Origin: Pukyongia sp.
GTDB taxonomy: Bacteria; Bacteroidota; Bacteroidia; Flavobacteriales; Flavobacteriaceae
Length of the DNA: 64,000 nucleotides
Direction: 5' to 3'
NCBI GenBank assembly: GCA_030148705.1
Contig: JASBSY010000009.1
Location: forward strand, 1-64,000
Every line of letters begins with the position of its first letter. Position 1 is the first letter of the stretch. Positions 1 through 6,708 of the stretch are shown here, piece after piece. The position numbers and the translations under genes are program-made. Below the pieces are notes generated by a model. That model did not search any database. It was not told the DNA's origin and was given only the letters and a program-made list of their open reading frames with translations.

Positions 1-138
1 TTACTTAATAAAAGCGGGAAAATGCCTCAACGTTTTAGAATTAATGTACTAAAATCGAGCCGAGCAAGTACCACATTCAATCTAATGACTTCTCAAGATT
101 ATTCTGAAAATAATATCGAATTTCAATATTCAGAATAG
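1..138 (+). CDS. C-terminal end of an unidentified protein (partial)
   Basis: An open frame runs from the first base to a TAG at 136-138, giving a 45-residue C-terminal tail ending ...NNIEFQYSE. The start lies left of the window. Too little is present to name a family. It sits directly before the first attC-like repeat, so it is probably the gene of the preceding cassette. The frame is AT-rich like the neighbouring cassette genes. Confidence 0.5.
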   Translation, partial: LLNKSGKMPQRFRINVLKSSRASTTFNLMTSQDYSENNIEFQYSE

Positions 139-144
139 AACGTT

Positions 145-328
145 GCCTAACTTCGGCTATGGTACCATAACCTGTTTGGTGGCAGCCGGAAGCTTTCTAT
201 TTCCAAAAAAATGTATCTTTAGCTCAAAAGCGGTTCGCTTGCCTCGCTAACCACCGCTTACGCGGAGGTCTGCCTCACTCGGCAAGCTTTATGCCCAGGG
301 TTACGGTACATAGCCGCGAGAGTTAGGC
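145..328 (+). repeat. attC-like site 1
   Basis: The box GCCTAAC (145-151) and the box GTTAGGC (322-328) are perfect reverse complements. Inside them CGGCTATGGTACCATAACC pairs imperfectly with GGTTACGGTACATAGCCG. An inner stem GCTTGCC (237-243)/GGCAAGC (281-287) follows. The loop holds the conserved sequence TATCTTTA at 214-221, which resembles a Bacteroidetes -7 box. At 184 bp it is long for an attC but within the range of large attC sites. The middle and 3' half are nearly identical to the sites at 1877 and 2651. Confidence 0.8.
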
Positions 329-337
329 ACAATTGGA

Positions 338-757
338 ATGAAAAAGGGAATTGTAAGTATATTGACTCTTCTGATTTTAGTTATTTCACTTAATTCCTGC
401 TGTATTGGAGCAAAAGAAGATTACTTGGGAAATAACATTTACTTATCCGAATATGACAATGTTGATCGAAGAATTATTTATCAAACAGAGAGTTGTACCA
501 ATAGAGGAGTAGTAATTATTCCAATGACTGTTTTAGAAATTGCTCATAATGACAAATGGATTATCGTAAAAACTGGTAACGGAAATAGAAAAACAGAAGT
601 GGAGTATTTTAAATATTGGGCAATTAAGAATGATTACGATAAGATTCCCGATTCGAAAACTGTAAAACGCAATACGACTGAATTTGCCAACCGACAAGAC
701 TTTGACAATTTTGTGATAGAAAACACGATTGAGTTGGAACTAAATAAAATTGACTAA
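338..757 (+). CDS. Small secreted or lipoprotein-like protein of unknown function (cassette gene)
   Basis: Encodes 139 residues starting with a basic-hydrophobic signal sequence (MKKGIVSILTLLILVISLNS) followed by CC at 21-22, so a lipoprotein or Cys-containing exported protein is likely. The rest is hydrophilic with no motif I recognise. The ATG at 338 lies 10 nt after the GTTAGGC box, a typical tight fit for an integron cassette gene, and the stop is 12 nt before the box of the next attC-like site. Low GC relative to the flanking chromosome fits a transferred cassette. Function unknown. Confidence 0.72.
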   Translation: MKKGIVSILTLLILVISLNSCCIGAKEDYLGNNIYLSEYDNVDRRIIYQTESCTNRGVVIIPMTVLEIAHNDKWIIVKTGNGNRKTEVEYFKYWAIKNDYDKIPDSKTVKRNTTEFANRQDFDNFVIENTIELELNKID

Positions 758-769
758 AATAACAACTGT

Positions 770-933
770 GCCTAACTTCTAGATATCAATAACAGCGTGT
801 TGGCGATAGCAAAATTCTCTGCAGTTTTGGATTCTTAACTTCCGAAAAAAATAATGAAACATCGCATCCGGTGGTACTGGATCGCACATTACGCCCCGGG
901 GCACGACTCTTTCCTAACATCAACACGTTTAGA
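770..933 (+). repeat. attC-like site 2 (divergent type)
   Basis: GCCTAAC at 770-776 (extended GTGCCTAAC, 768-776) matches in reverse the start of its cassette at 322-330. A 7-bp stem CGTGTTG (796-802)/CAACACG (921-927) forms the inner arms. The 3' box is uncertain: GTTTAGA at 927-933 is the best structural fit, while GTTGTAC at 978-984 pairs better with the box at the far end of the next cassette. The internal sequence differs from the other sites, with only weak traces of the shared A-rich middle. Confidence 0.55.
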
Positions 934-1020
934 CGCACGCCGACTCAACTACCAACCGCCACTTTTTATATAACCCCGTTGTACTTCAGTATTTCGAACT
1001 ACAGATCCAATTTATAATCA

Positions 1021-1113
1021 TACATTTAGAAAAACTAACCTCCAATGACTAAATTCTTTAGATTATCGAAACTTAGTTTTGTGAAGCAAAATCAAAGGTC
1101 TACTAGACCTTTG
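1021..1113 (+). promoter_or_regulatory. Putative promoter and 21-bp palindrome upstream of the cassette DUF6090-like gene
   Basis: TACATTTA at 1021-1028 resembles a Bacteroidetes -7 box. Downstream, CAAAGGTCTA (1093-1102), a single C, and TAGACCTTTG (1104-1113) form a perfect 21-bp palindrome ending 40 nt before the ATG at 1154. It may be an operator or a hairpin in the 5' leader. No T-run follows it, so it is not an obvious terminator. The promoter assignment is weak because no -33 element is clear. Confidence 0.45.
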
Positions 1114-1153
1114 GTTGAGATACCCACTTGCGGAAAAATAAAAGGCAACTATT

Positions 1154-1855
1154 ATGATTAAGTTCTTTAGAAACATTCGTAGGAAGCTTCTCTCAGAAAA
1201 TAAAACCGGCAAGTATTTAAAATATGCCATTGGAGAAATATTACTTGTAGTTATTGGAATCTTAATTGCATTAAGCATTAATAATTGGAATGAAAACAGA
1301 AAATCTGATATTGAACTCAATAATTATTTAGGGCTAATGAGAGAAGAATTACAACAAGATAAATTATTTTATATTAAACTCATTTCAGAAAATAAAAGAA
1401 GATTAGATTATTTAATAGCACTCTCAAACGGAAGTTTCGAAAATCTCAATTTAGAACTTGCTCTTAATAATATTGCCTATAATTTCGCGACTAGAAATTT
1501 TGGTTCGGCATATTATGCCCTAAAGGAAAATGGAAAGCTTATTAGTATTAACAATAAAGAATTAAGAAATCAGATGGTTCATTATTATGAAGATTTATCA
1601 GTAGATTATAACCAATACGCTTCCTGGCATAGGAATTTCGTTGTCACTAATATTGAAAACTATACAACTGAACATATTCCTTTGGATATAGAAGGAAATA
1701 CAAATCCTTCCATTGTGATAAATGAAATGAACAACAATAAATTATCAAGTATTGTTACTTACCAAATTTCTAATTTCAGGGATATTGTAAATAAAGCCAC
1801 AGACAATATCAAGGCAATTGACGAACTTTATATTGAAATTGGCAAAATTAACTAA
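1154..1855 (+). CDS. DUF6090-like single-pass membrane protein, copy 1 (in a cassette)
   Basis: Encodes 233 residues. The N-terminus has the family signature: a basic MIKFFRNIRRKLL segment, then one membrane helix at about 24-42 (YAIGEILLVVIGILIAL) ending in SINNWNENR. A second family block lies at about 125-150, with NGKLISINNKEL followed by HYYEDL. The remaining C-terminal domain is predicted outside the cytoplasm and is not recognisable. The linker between the basic segment and the helix lacks the GC-rich insert seen in five other copies. This copy stands alone between two attC-like sites, so it may be mobile as a cassette. Molecular function of the family is unknown. Confidence 0.85.
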   Translation: MIKFFRNIRRKLLSENKTGKYLKYAIGEILLVVIGILIALSINNWNENRKSDIELNNYLGLMREELQQDKLFYIKLISENKRRLDYLIALSNGSFENLNLELALNNIAYNFATRNFGSAYYALKENGKLISINNKELRNQMVHYYEDLSVDYNQYASWHRNFVVTNIENYTTEHIPLDIEGNTNPSIVINEMNNNKLSSIVTYQISNFRDIVNKATDNIKAIDELYIEIGKIN

Positions 1856-1876
1856 CGAAAGCCTGCCTGCCGGCAG

Positions 1877-2060
1877 ACACAACAACGCCGACGACCCCAT
1901 AACCTTTTTGAGGGGCAGCCGGAAGCTTTCAATTTCCAAAAAAATGTATCTTTAGCACAAATGCGGTTCGCTTGCCTCGCTAACCACCGCTGCGCGGAGG
2001 TCTGCCTCACTCGGCAAGCTTTATGCCCAGGGTTACGGTACATAGCCGCGAAAGTTCCCT
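1877..2060 (+). repeat. attC-like site 3
   Basis: The box ACACAAC (1877-1883) opens the site and GTTCCCT (2054-2060) closes it; the two are not good complements. From the GGCAGCCGG stretch to AGCCGCGA the sequence is almost identical to site 1, including TATCTTTA at 1947-1954 and the GCTTGCC/GGCAAGC stem. Just upstream lies a small palindrome CTGCCGGCAG (1867-1876), related to the inserts found in several DUF6090-like genes. Confidence 0.72.
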
Positions 2061-2081
2061 CAAATTAAAATAAAACTTTAC

Positions 2082-2651
2082 TTGAGAAAATTTAAATCCG
2101 AATTTACTATATCTGAGATTGGAAGATTTCAATTTTATTCTGGATTAGTTATAGGATTCGGATATAGTATTATTTTAAATTTTTTCTTCCAACTCCTATC
2201 AAAGACGAATAGGGCAATATCTATAATCTACCGAAACACATATAGTGATCCGATCATATGGGAGCCCGATGCCTATTATTCCACATTAATCAGTTTTCTC
2301 TCTATAAGTATTGCTTTTTGTTTTACCACCTATTTGTGGATGAGTAAACCCCGTAAGCGAAATAAAAAGGAAACTCGAAATTCACGTTATATACAAGCAA
2401 ATTCATTATTTATTTACGGGATTATAATGATATTTTTAATTAGACTTTATTCTATTTGTATAGCATTTGATTTTGACGAAATTTATTTTGATATCAAATT
2501 GGAATATGGATTATTCCCATTTCTACTTCCATTATTTTTACTCCTGTTTAATTGGGGTAACATTGCCAAAACTTACAGAACAAGAAAGTTCTTTCTAATA
2601 TCCTTATCGATTATTATTCCATTTGGATTTTTATTAAGCGCCTTAACTTGA
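2082..2651 (+). CDS. Multi-pass membrane protein of unknown function (cassette gene)
   Basis: Encodes 189 residues with about four hydrophobic helices (near 18-38, 66-86, 108-128 and 140-160) and basic loops, and no motif I recognise. No ATG is available near the start, so TTG at 2082 is the likely initiator, 22 nt after the 3' box of attC-like site 3. The TGA stop at 2649-2651 overlaps the first base of the next site, a compact arrangement typical of cassettes. Codon use is very AT-rich. Function unknown. Confidence 0.65.
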   Translation: MRKFKSEFTISEIGRFQFYSGLVIGFGYSIILNFFFQLLSKTNRAISIIYRNTYSDPIIWEPDAYYSTLISFLSISIAFCFTTYLWMSKPRKRNKKETRNSRYIQANSLFIYGIIMIFLIRLYSICIAFDFDEIYFDIKLEYGLFPFLLPLFLLLFNWGNIAKTYRTRKFFLISLSIIIPFGFLLSALT

Positions 2652-2832
2652 GCTAACTTCGCCTTTGGTCCCATAACCTGCTTACTCGCTGCCTGAAGGA
2701 TCCAATTTCCTAAAAGATGTATCTTTAGCACAAATGCGGTTCGCTTGCCTCGCTAATCCCGCCCAGGCGGGATCTGCCTCACTCGGCAAGCTTTATGCCC
2801 AGGGTTACGGTACATAGCCGCGAAAGTTGTGC
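2651..2832 (+). repeat. attC-like site 4
   Basis: AGCTAAC at 2651-2657 opens and GTTGTGC at 2826-2832 closes the site. TTGAGCTAAC (2648-2657) matches the reverse complement of the cassette start GTTCCCTCAA (2054-2063) at 8 of 10 positions. The middle carries TATCTTTA at 2720-2727 and the CTTGCC/GGCAAG stem. The apical part differs from sites 1 and 3, with an alternative short stem CCCGCC/GGCGGG. Confidence 0.78.
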
Positions 2833-2854
2833 ACAAGCTAGAAAAAATTATATT

Positions 2855-2890
2855 AAAGTTACCATTTTGGTAACTTTTTGCTTATATTTG
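2855..2890 (+). promoter_or_regulatory. higBA promoter with palindromic operator
   Basis: AAAGTTACC (2855-2863) and GGTAACTTT (2869-2877) form a perfect 9-bp inverted repeat around ATTTT. Five bases later TATATTTG (2883-2890) is a perfect Bacteroidetes -7 box (TAnnTTTG). The palindrome therefore occupies the promoter spacer, where HigA-type antitoxins bind to repress their own operon. Its position inside the cassette means the toxin-antitoxin unit travels with its own promoter. Binding by HigA is inferred. Confidence 0.72.
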
Positions 2891-2907
2891 CGACAAATAC
2901 GCAGAAC

Positions 2908-3201
2908 GTGAGAATTATTGCAAAGCGAACTCTAAGAGAATTTTGGGAAATTCATGCCGATTGTGAGCAACAATTAAAATCATGGTATCGAGAAGCTGAA
3001 AAAGCAGAGTGGCAAAATATCAATGATTTAAAATTAGAGTATCCGAATGCAAGCATTCTCAAAGAGAATAGAATTGTATTTAATATTAAAGGGAATAATT
3101 ATAGACTAATTGTAAAATTCAATTTTGACTTTCAAATAGGATGGATTCGATTTATTGGAACCCATGCAGAATATGACAAAATTGACACTAATAACATTTG
3201 A
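2908..3201 (+). CDS. higB: HigB-type mRNA interferase toxin (type II toxin-antitoxin)
   Basis: Encodes 97 residues of the RelE/HigB superfamily: the N-terminus reads RIIAKRTLREFWE, followed by the family pattern of LKSWYREAEKA, a central strand with NRIVFNIKGNNYRLIVKF, and a final WIRFIGTHAEYDKID. Such toxins cut mRNA at the ribosome and are neutralised by the partner antitoxin. A longer frame opens at a TTG (2878), but the -7 box at 2883-2890 makes that start unlikely, and GTG 2908 puts the start where relatives start. The antitoxin gene follows after one base. Sits alone with higA in a cassette, a common place for stabilising toxin-antitoxin modules. Confidence 0.88.
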   Translation: MRIIAKRTLREFWEIHADCEQQLKSWYREAEKAEWQNINDLKLEYPNASILKENRIVFNIKGNNYRLIVKFNFDFQIGWIRFIGTHAEYDKIDTNNI

Positions 3202-3202
3202 T

Positions 3203-3559
3203 ATGAAAATTTCACCAATAAGAAATGAAAAAGATTACCAGGCTGCATTAGACAGGCTAGAAGTAATATTTGATGCAAAGCAAGGAACTGTTGAAGGCGA
3301 TGAACTTGAAATTTTATCTATTTTAATCGATAGATATGAAAATGAGAATTTTCCAATAGAAATGCCAGATCCGATTGAGGCTATAAAGTTTAGAATGGAG
3401 CAAATGGGGATGAAGCAAAAAGATTTGGCAAATATTGTTGGCTTTAAAAGTAGAGTTAGTGAAATTTTAAATGGAAAAAGAAAACTAACTCTTAATATGA
3501 TTCGAAGTTTGAATAAAACTCTTCATATTCCAACAGAAGTGTTAGTTCAAGATTATTAA
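3203..3559 (+). CDS. higA: HigA-type antitoxin, XRE-family HTH
   Basis: Encodes 118 residues. The N-terminal half (MKISPIRNEKDYQAALDRLE) is the toxin-binding part typical of HigA antitoxins that follow HigB. A helix-turn-helix of the XRE/Cro type lies at about 68-105 (MGMKQKDLANIVG, then SRVSEILNGKRKLTLNMI). It neutralises HigB and probably represses the operon by binding the palindrome at 2855-2877. ATG 3203 is chosen because it lies one base after the higB stop and begins the conserved MKI segment; an upstream in-frame ATG inside higB is less likely. Confidence 0.88.
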   Translation: MKISPIRNEKDYQAALDRLEVIFDAKQGTVEGDELEILSILIDRYENENFPIEMPDPIEAIKFRMEQMGMKQKDLANIVGFKSRVSEILNGKRKLTLNMIRSLNKTLHIPTEVLVQDY

Positions 3560-3573
3560 TTCTCCTCGCCAGT

Positions 3574-3725
3574 GCACAACAGCGGCTATGGTACCATAAC
3601 CTATCTGATGGCAGCCGGGCGGCCTTAATCTTCAAAAAATTGTATCTTTAAATCAAAACTGGTGCGCTTGCCTTTCTCCGCAAGTTATATGCCCAGGGTT
3701 TGGAGCATAGCCGCACGAGTTGTGT
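3574..3725 (+). repeat. attC-like site 5
   Basis: GCACAAC (3574-3580; extended GTGCACAAC) is the exact reverse complement of the cassette start at 2826-2834. GTTGTGT (3719-3725) closes the site. CGGCTATGGTACCATAACC near the 5' end is identical to site 1. The inner stem is CTTGC/GCAAG, shorter than in the others. TATCTTTA occurs at 3643-3650. This is the shortest (152 bp) and last well-formed site of the array. Confidence 0.78.
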
Positions 3726-3730
3726 GTAAT

Positions 3731-4072
3731 ATGTTAAAAACAGAGAGCAATACCGGTAATTCTAATACTATCAAGTCGGATTTACAACGCTTAAGATCAG
3801 CACTGATAGTTTTTACCATTCTGTACTTTGCATCAATTCCTATCTACTTTAGTGGCATTGTAGATTCAAATGTCGTGATTACTATCATTTTATTGTTTAC
3901 CCTTTTAATCAATGTAGTATTCATTGTGTTTATTTGGACAATGCCGATGAAAAAAACTGATAAAATAATCGAAACAATAATGATCTGTTTATTTGGCCTG
4001 ATCGCAATGTGGGCTTGGTTACAATTCAATAATTTAAATGAAAAAGAGAAACATACTACTCTCAATACTTAA
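3731..4072 (+). CDS. Small membrane protein of unknown function (last cassette)
   Basis: Encodes 113 residues with three hydrophobic helices (about 25-45, 48-75 and 84-103) and short polar ends. The frame is open upstream through the repeat, but ATG 3731 (MLKTESNTGNSN) is preferred because it lies 6 nt after the GTTGTGT box, as in the other cassettes. No attC-like box follows the stop; the next gene begins 11 nt later. Either this cassette has lost its own attC or it marks the right end of the array. No function can be assigned. Confidence 0.65.
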   Translation: MLKTESNTGNSNTIKSDLQRLRSALIVFTILYFASIPIYFSGIVDSNVVITIILLFTLLINVVFIVFIWTMPMKKTDKIIETIMICLFGLIAMWAWLQFNNLNEKEKHTTLNT

Positions 4073-4083
4073 TAAACAAAACA

Positions 4084-4719
4084 ATGAAACTTTTGAAAGC
4101 AATTGGAAAGCAGATGCAATACCCGAAGGGAATATTCGGAAAGCTCTTATTTGCGTGGATGACCCCAAAAACCATTGCCCATGCGCAATGGACTGCTGAC
4201 CTTCTGGAGATTCAGCCGGAAGACCAGATTATGGAAATTGGTTTCGGAAACGGCGCAAACATTCAATTACTGTTGCAAAAAGCAATCAGAGGTTCGGTTA
4301 CAGGAGTCGAAATATCGAAGACCGCAATTGAAATGGCATCCAAGAAGAACGCCAAAGCCATCTCGGAAGGCAGGGTTAAACTACATCTGGCTCAAGGCAA
4401 TTCACTTCCTTCTGAAAATAATGTATTTGACAAAGCATGCAGTGTAGCCACTGCATATGTAATTGAAGATCCGGGAGCGGTTTTTAAAGAGATGTTCCGT
4501 GTTCTCAAACCAAAAGGACGGGCAGCCGTTACCTTTCCTGTCCGGGAAAATTTTATGCGATTTAAACCGGTAGCCACAGAAGGTTTTTATCTCCATGAGC
4601 TCACAGACCTTGAAACAGAATTCCGGAATGCGGGCTTTGTCAATTGTCGGACCGAACATAATGATCGGGTAAAGTTTGGAGCACATTGTATTCTTGGTGA
4701 GAAACCGGTTATCCACTAA
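4084..4719 (+). CDS. Class I SAM-dependent methyltransferase
   Basis: Encodes 211 residues with a Rossmann-type methyltransferase core. SAM-binding motif I is at about 50-59 (MEIGFGNGAN), an acidic strand end at about 76-79 (GVEIS), and the later FKEMFRVLKPKGRAAVTFP is the usual post-motif helix and strand of Methyltransf_11-type enzymes. The substrate is not predictable. No signal peptide, so cytoplasmic. It lies 11 nt after the last cassette gene and 11 nt before the transporter gene, so these may be co-transcribed. Confidence 0.88.
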   Translation: MKLLKAIGKQMQYPKGIFGKLLFAWMTPKTIAHAQWTADLLEIQPEDQIMEIGFGNGANIQLLLQKAIRGSVTGVEISKTAIEMASKKNAKAISEGRVKLHLAQGNSLPSENNVFDKACSVATAYVIEDPGAVFKEMFRVLKPKGRAAVTFPVRENFMRFKPVATEGFYLHELTDLETEFRNAGFVNCRTEHNDRVKFGAHCILGEKPVIH

Positions 4720-4730
4720 AGCAGTTTCAC

Positions 4731-5630
4731 ATGGATGAGATCAATCAAATACCTTTTAATTTCGATCCTCGAATCGGCTTGATTGTGGGTGTCATGGTTG
4801 GGTTCTTAGTTTTCGCAGTATCCCTCGACCTGACTTGGGCAAAGCTTTTAAGAGTAATCAAAAAACCGAAAGCTCCCATCATAGGTCTTATTGCTCAATT
4901 TGGACTCCTGCCTTCCATTGCCTTTTTGGCCGGTCTGTATTTAACTGAAGCCCCGAGTGTCGCTCTTGGAATTTTGCTGGTCACTTGTTGTCCGGGAGGA
5001 GCTCTGTCAAACTACCTCACGGGGGTTGCGAAAGGGGATGTGGCTACTTCCATAAGCATGACAACAGTTTCTACACTTTTCAGCATCATACTTACACCGA
5101 TTTTGTTCACTTTTTGGGCCTCCATGAACCCTTCCACGTTTTCTCTACTTCAGAATATTAGTATGGATCCGCAGCGGGTAATCATAACTTTACTCATTAT
5201 GCTGGTGCTCCCGGTTACGGCCGGAATGCTACTGCGAGCCAGAAGCCCCAATACTGCCATCCGAATCCGTAAAGCAGTACGGCTGATAGCCGGAATCGTA
5301 TTTGCAGTTATTGTTGCGATAATAATTGCGAGCAATTTCAACTCTCTTGCACTATTGGCTCAAATTGCACTATTACCGGTTCTTTTTACTTTTATCATTG
5401 CGGTAGGTCTTGGTTGGGGTCTCAGTAAGATGACAGGGCTTATACCCACTGACCGAAGGGCAGTAACCCTGGAGATTGCCTTTCAAAATGTTGCACTTGC
5501 TATTGGTCTGGGAATTACATTTTTTCCTTCTATTGCGGGCATTGCAGCCGTATCGATTTTATGGGGAATTGTACATTTAACCTTGGGAACCGGTTTGGCA
5601 CTCGTATGGAGCCGCATCAAGATTAATTAG
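4731..5630 (+). CDS. Bile acid:sodium symporter (BASS) family transporter
   Basis: Encodes 299 residues with nine or ten membrane helices. The family signature CCPGGALSN is at 86-94, in the sodium-binding crossover region, and a second conserved stretch (EIAFQNVALAIG) is at about 249-260. BASS transporters move organic anions such as pantoate, keto acids or bile-acid-like compounds with sodium; the substrate here cannot be told. The methyltransferase gene is 11 nt upstream. Confidence 0.87.
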   Translation: MDEINQIPFNFDPRIGLIVGVMVGFLVFAVSLDLTWAKLLRVIKKPKAPIIGLIAQFGLLPSIAFLAGLYLTEAPSVALGILLVTCCPGGALSNYLTGVAKGDVATSISMTTVSTLFSIILTPILFTFWASMNPSTFSLLQNISMDPQRVIITLLIMLVLPVTAGMLLRARSPNTAIRIRKAVRLIAGIVFAVIVAIIIASNFNSLALLAQIALLPVLFTFIIAVGLGWGLSKMTGLIPTDRRAVTLEIAFQNVALAIGLGITFFPSIAGIAAVSILWGIVHLTLGTGLALVWSRIKIN

Positions 5631-5697
5631 TTGGAAAAATCTAAAATTTAAGTAAACTTGCCGTATAGCACCGAGTTGTACTGTTTAAAACCCGAAT

Positions 5698-6564
5698 ATG
5701 AAGAAAATTTTACTCCTGTTTTTTATTCTTGTCAATGCATTAAATGGAATCAGTCAGGATAATTACGACTATCACGACCCAAGATGGTCAGCCGACGGTT
5801 CTCTAATTTTATTTTATTCAAACAGAGATGGAAATTTTAATGTTTATTTATCGAATGCCAGAGGAAAAGACATCCAACAAATTACATCGGATTCTACTTA
5901 TGAAGGTATGCCTGCTTGGTCTCCAAACAAACATTTGATTTCTTTTGCTTCAAATAAAAACGGCAACTTTGATATATATACATTTAACCTAAAAACAGAA
6001 GAAACCATAAACCTCACAAACTCCGAAGAATTTGAAGGGACTCACAGATGGTCTCCGGATGGATCGAAAATAGCATTTGAACGAAAGAAAAATAAAACCA
6101 CCGACATTTATATAATGAATAATGATGGTTCGAATGTTATGAGATTAACAGACAATACTGCTAATGATTTTAGCCCTGTTTGGTCACCTGACGGCACTTA
6201 TATCTACTATCAATCTTCAGAAAGTGGCACATATCAAATTCATAAAATCAAATTAGATGGTTCAAATAAAGCCAAGTTAACTTCAGGCGATTCACACAAC
6301 TTATTGGGCTCTATATCTAAAAACGGTAAGGATATCTTTCTAATTTCTTATCAAACCGAAAAACCACAGATTTGTATTTTAAATGAAGAAACGGGGAATA
6401 TAACTTCATTGACTAATACAGTGCAAAATAAAATCAGGGCAGAAATATCACCTAATGGCAAAACAATTTTATACAATCACATAGAAATGAAGGATGATAA
6501 ACCTGTTTTTAAAATCTATCAGTTGAACCTTGACAGTACATCTATCAACAAACTTATTGAATAA
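5698..6564 (+). CDS. TolB-like beta-propeller protein (PD40 repeats), exported
   Basis: Encodes 288 residues with a signal peptide (MKKILLLFFILVNALNGISQ). Four or five PD40 repeats of the pattern 'P.WSPDG..I.F.S...G...IY' cover most of the protein, for example DPRWSADGSLILFYS at about 27-41 and HRWSPDGSKIAFE at about 122-134. This is the fold of TolB and the propeller of prolyl oligopeptidases. No peptidase domain is attached, so a binding or scaffolding role outside the cytoplasm is inferred. Confidence 0.82.
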   Translation: MKKILLLFFILVNALNGISQDNYDYHDPRWSADGSLILFYSNRDGNFNVYLSNARGKDIQQITSDSTYEGMPAWSPNKHLISFASNKNGNFDIYTFNLKTEETINLTNSEEFEGTHRWSPDGSKIAFERKKNKTTDIYIMNNDGSNVMRLTDNTANDFSPVWSPDGTYIYYQSSESGTYQIHKIKLDGSNKAKLTSGDSHNLLGSISKNGKDIFLISYQTEKPQICILNEETGNITSLTNTVQNKIRAEISPNGKTILYNHIEMKDDKPVFKIYQLNLDSTSINKLIE

Positions 6565-6573
6565 TAAAACCCG

Positions 6574-6695
6574 CATTTAACCTCGGTAACGGCCCCTTAA
6601 CCTGTTTTAACGCAGTCGTAAGGCCTTAATATCCAGAAATATGTATCTTTAAGACAAAACCGATTCGCCCGGGGTGTGGTGCGAATACGAATTAA
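6574..6695 (+). repeat. Degenerate attC-like repeat
   Basis: CATTTAAC at 6574-6581, then CCTCGGTAACGGCCCCTTAACC align with the 5' arm of the attC-like sites. ATATCCAGAAATATG, TATCTTTA (6644-6651) and ACAAAACCGATTCGC align with the middle. A hairpin ATTCGC (6663-6668)/GCGAAT (6681-6686) remains, but no GTT box closes the site. It looks like a decayed or incomplete member of the same repeat family. Confidence 0.6.
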
Positions 6696-6708
6696 TAGAG
6701 TAAGATAG

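Larger units (their letters stand above)
1..3725 (+). mobile_element. Integron-like gene-cassette array (no integrase in window)
   Basis: Plus-strand genes alternate with long related palindromic repeats at 145-328, 770-933, 1877-2060, 2651-2832 and 3574-3725. Each repeat opens with a box ending in AAC and closes with one starting GTT, the layout of integron attC sites. With the cut placed after the G of GTT, cassettes run about 323-927, 928-2054, 2055-2826 and 2827-3719, and a last one starts at 3720. The start of cassette 323-927 (GTTAGGCAC) is the exact reverse complement of the box at its own end (GTGCCTAAC, 768-776). The same holds for 2826-2834 (GTTGTGCAC) against 3572-3580 (GTGCACAAC). 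Cassette 2055-2826 matches at 8 of 10 positions. Cassette 928-2054 does not show this. The integrase gene would be expected upstream, outside the window, or may be missing. Assignment is by structure, not by a database hit. Confidence 0.78.

Noticed and set aside
2878-2907. Longer HigB start at TTG 2878
   Set aside because: The -7 box (2883-2890) lies inside that extension, and relatives begin with the RIIAKR segment, so GTG 2908 is more likely.
3155-3202. Longer HigA start inside higB
   Set aside because: Residues encoded there do not look like the HigA N-terminus. ATG 3203, one base after the higB stop, starts the conserved segment.
145-3725. The repeats as ordinary MITEs or insertion-sequence relics
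   Set aside because: A transposed element would have the same end sequence in each copy and target duplications. Here the end boxes differ from copy to copy but match across each cassette, which fits integron recombination better.
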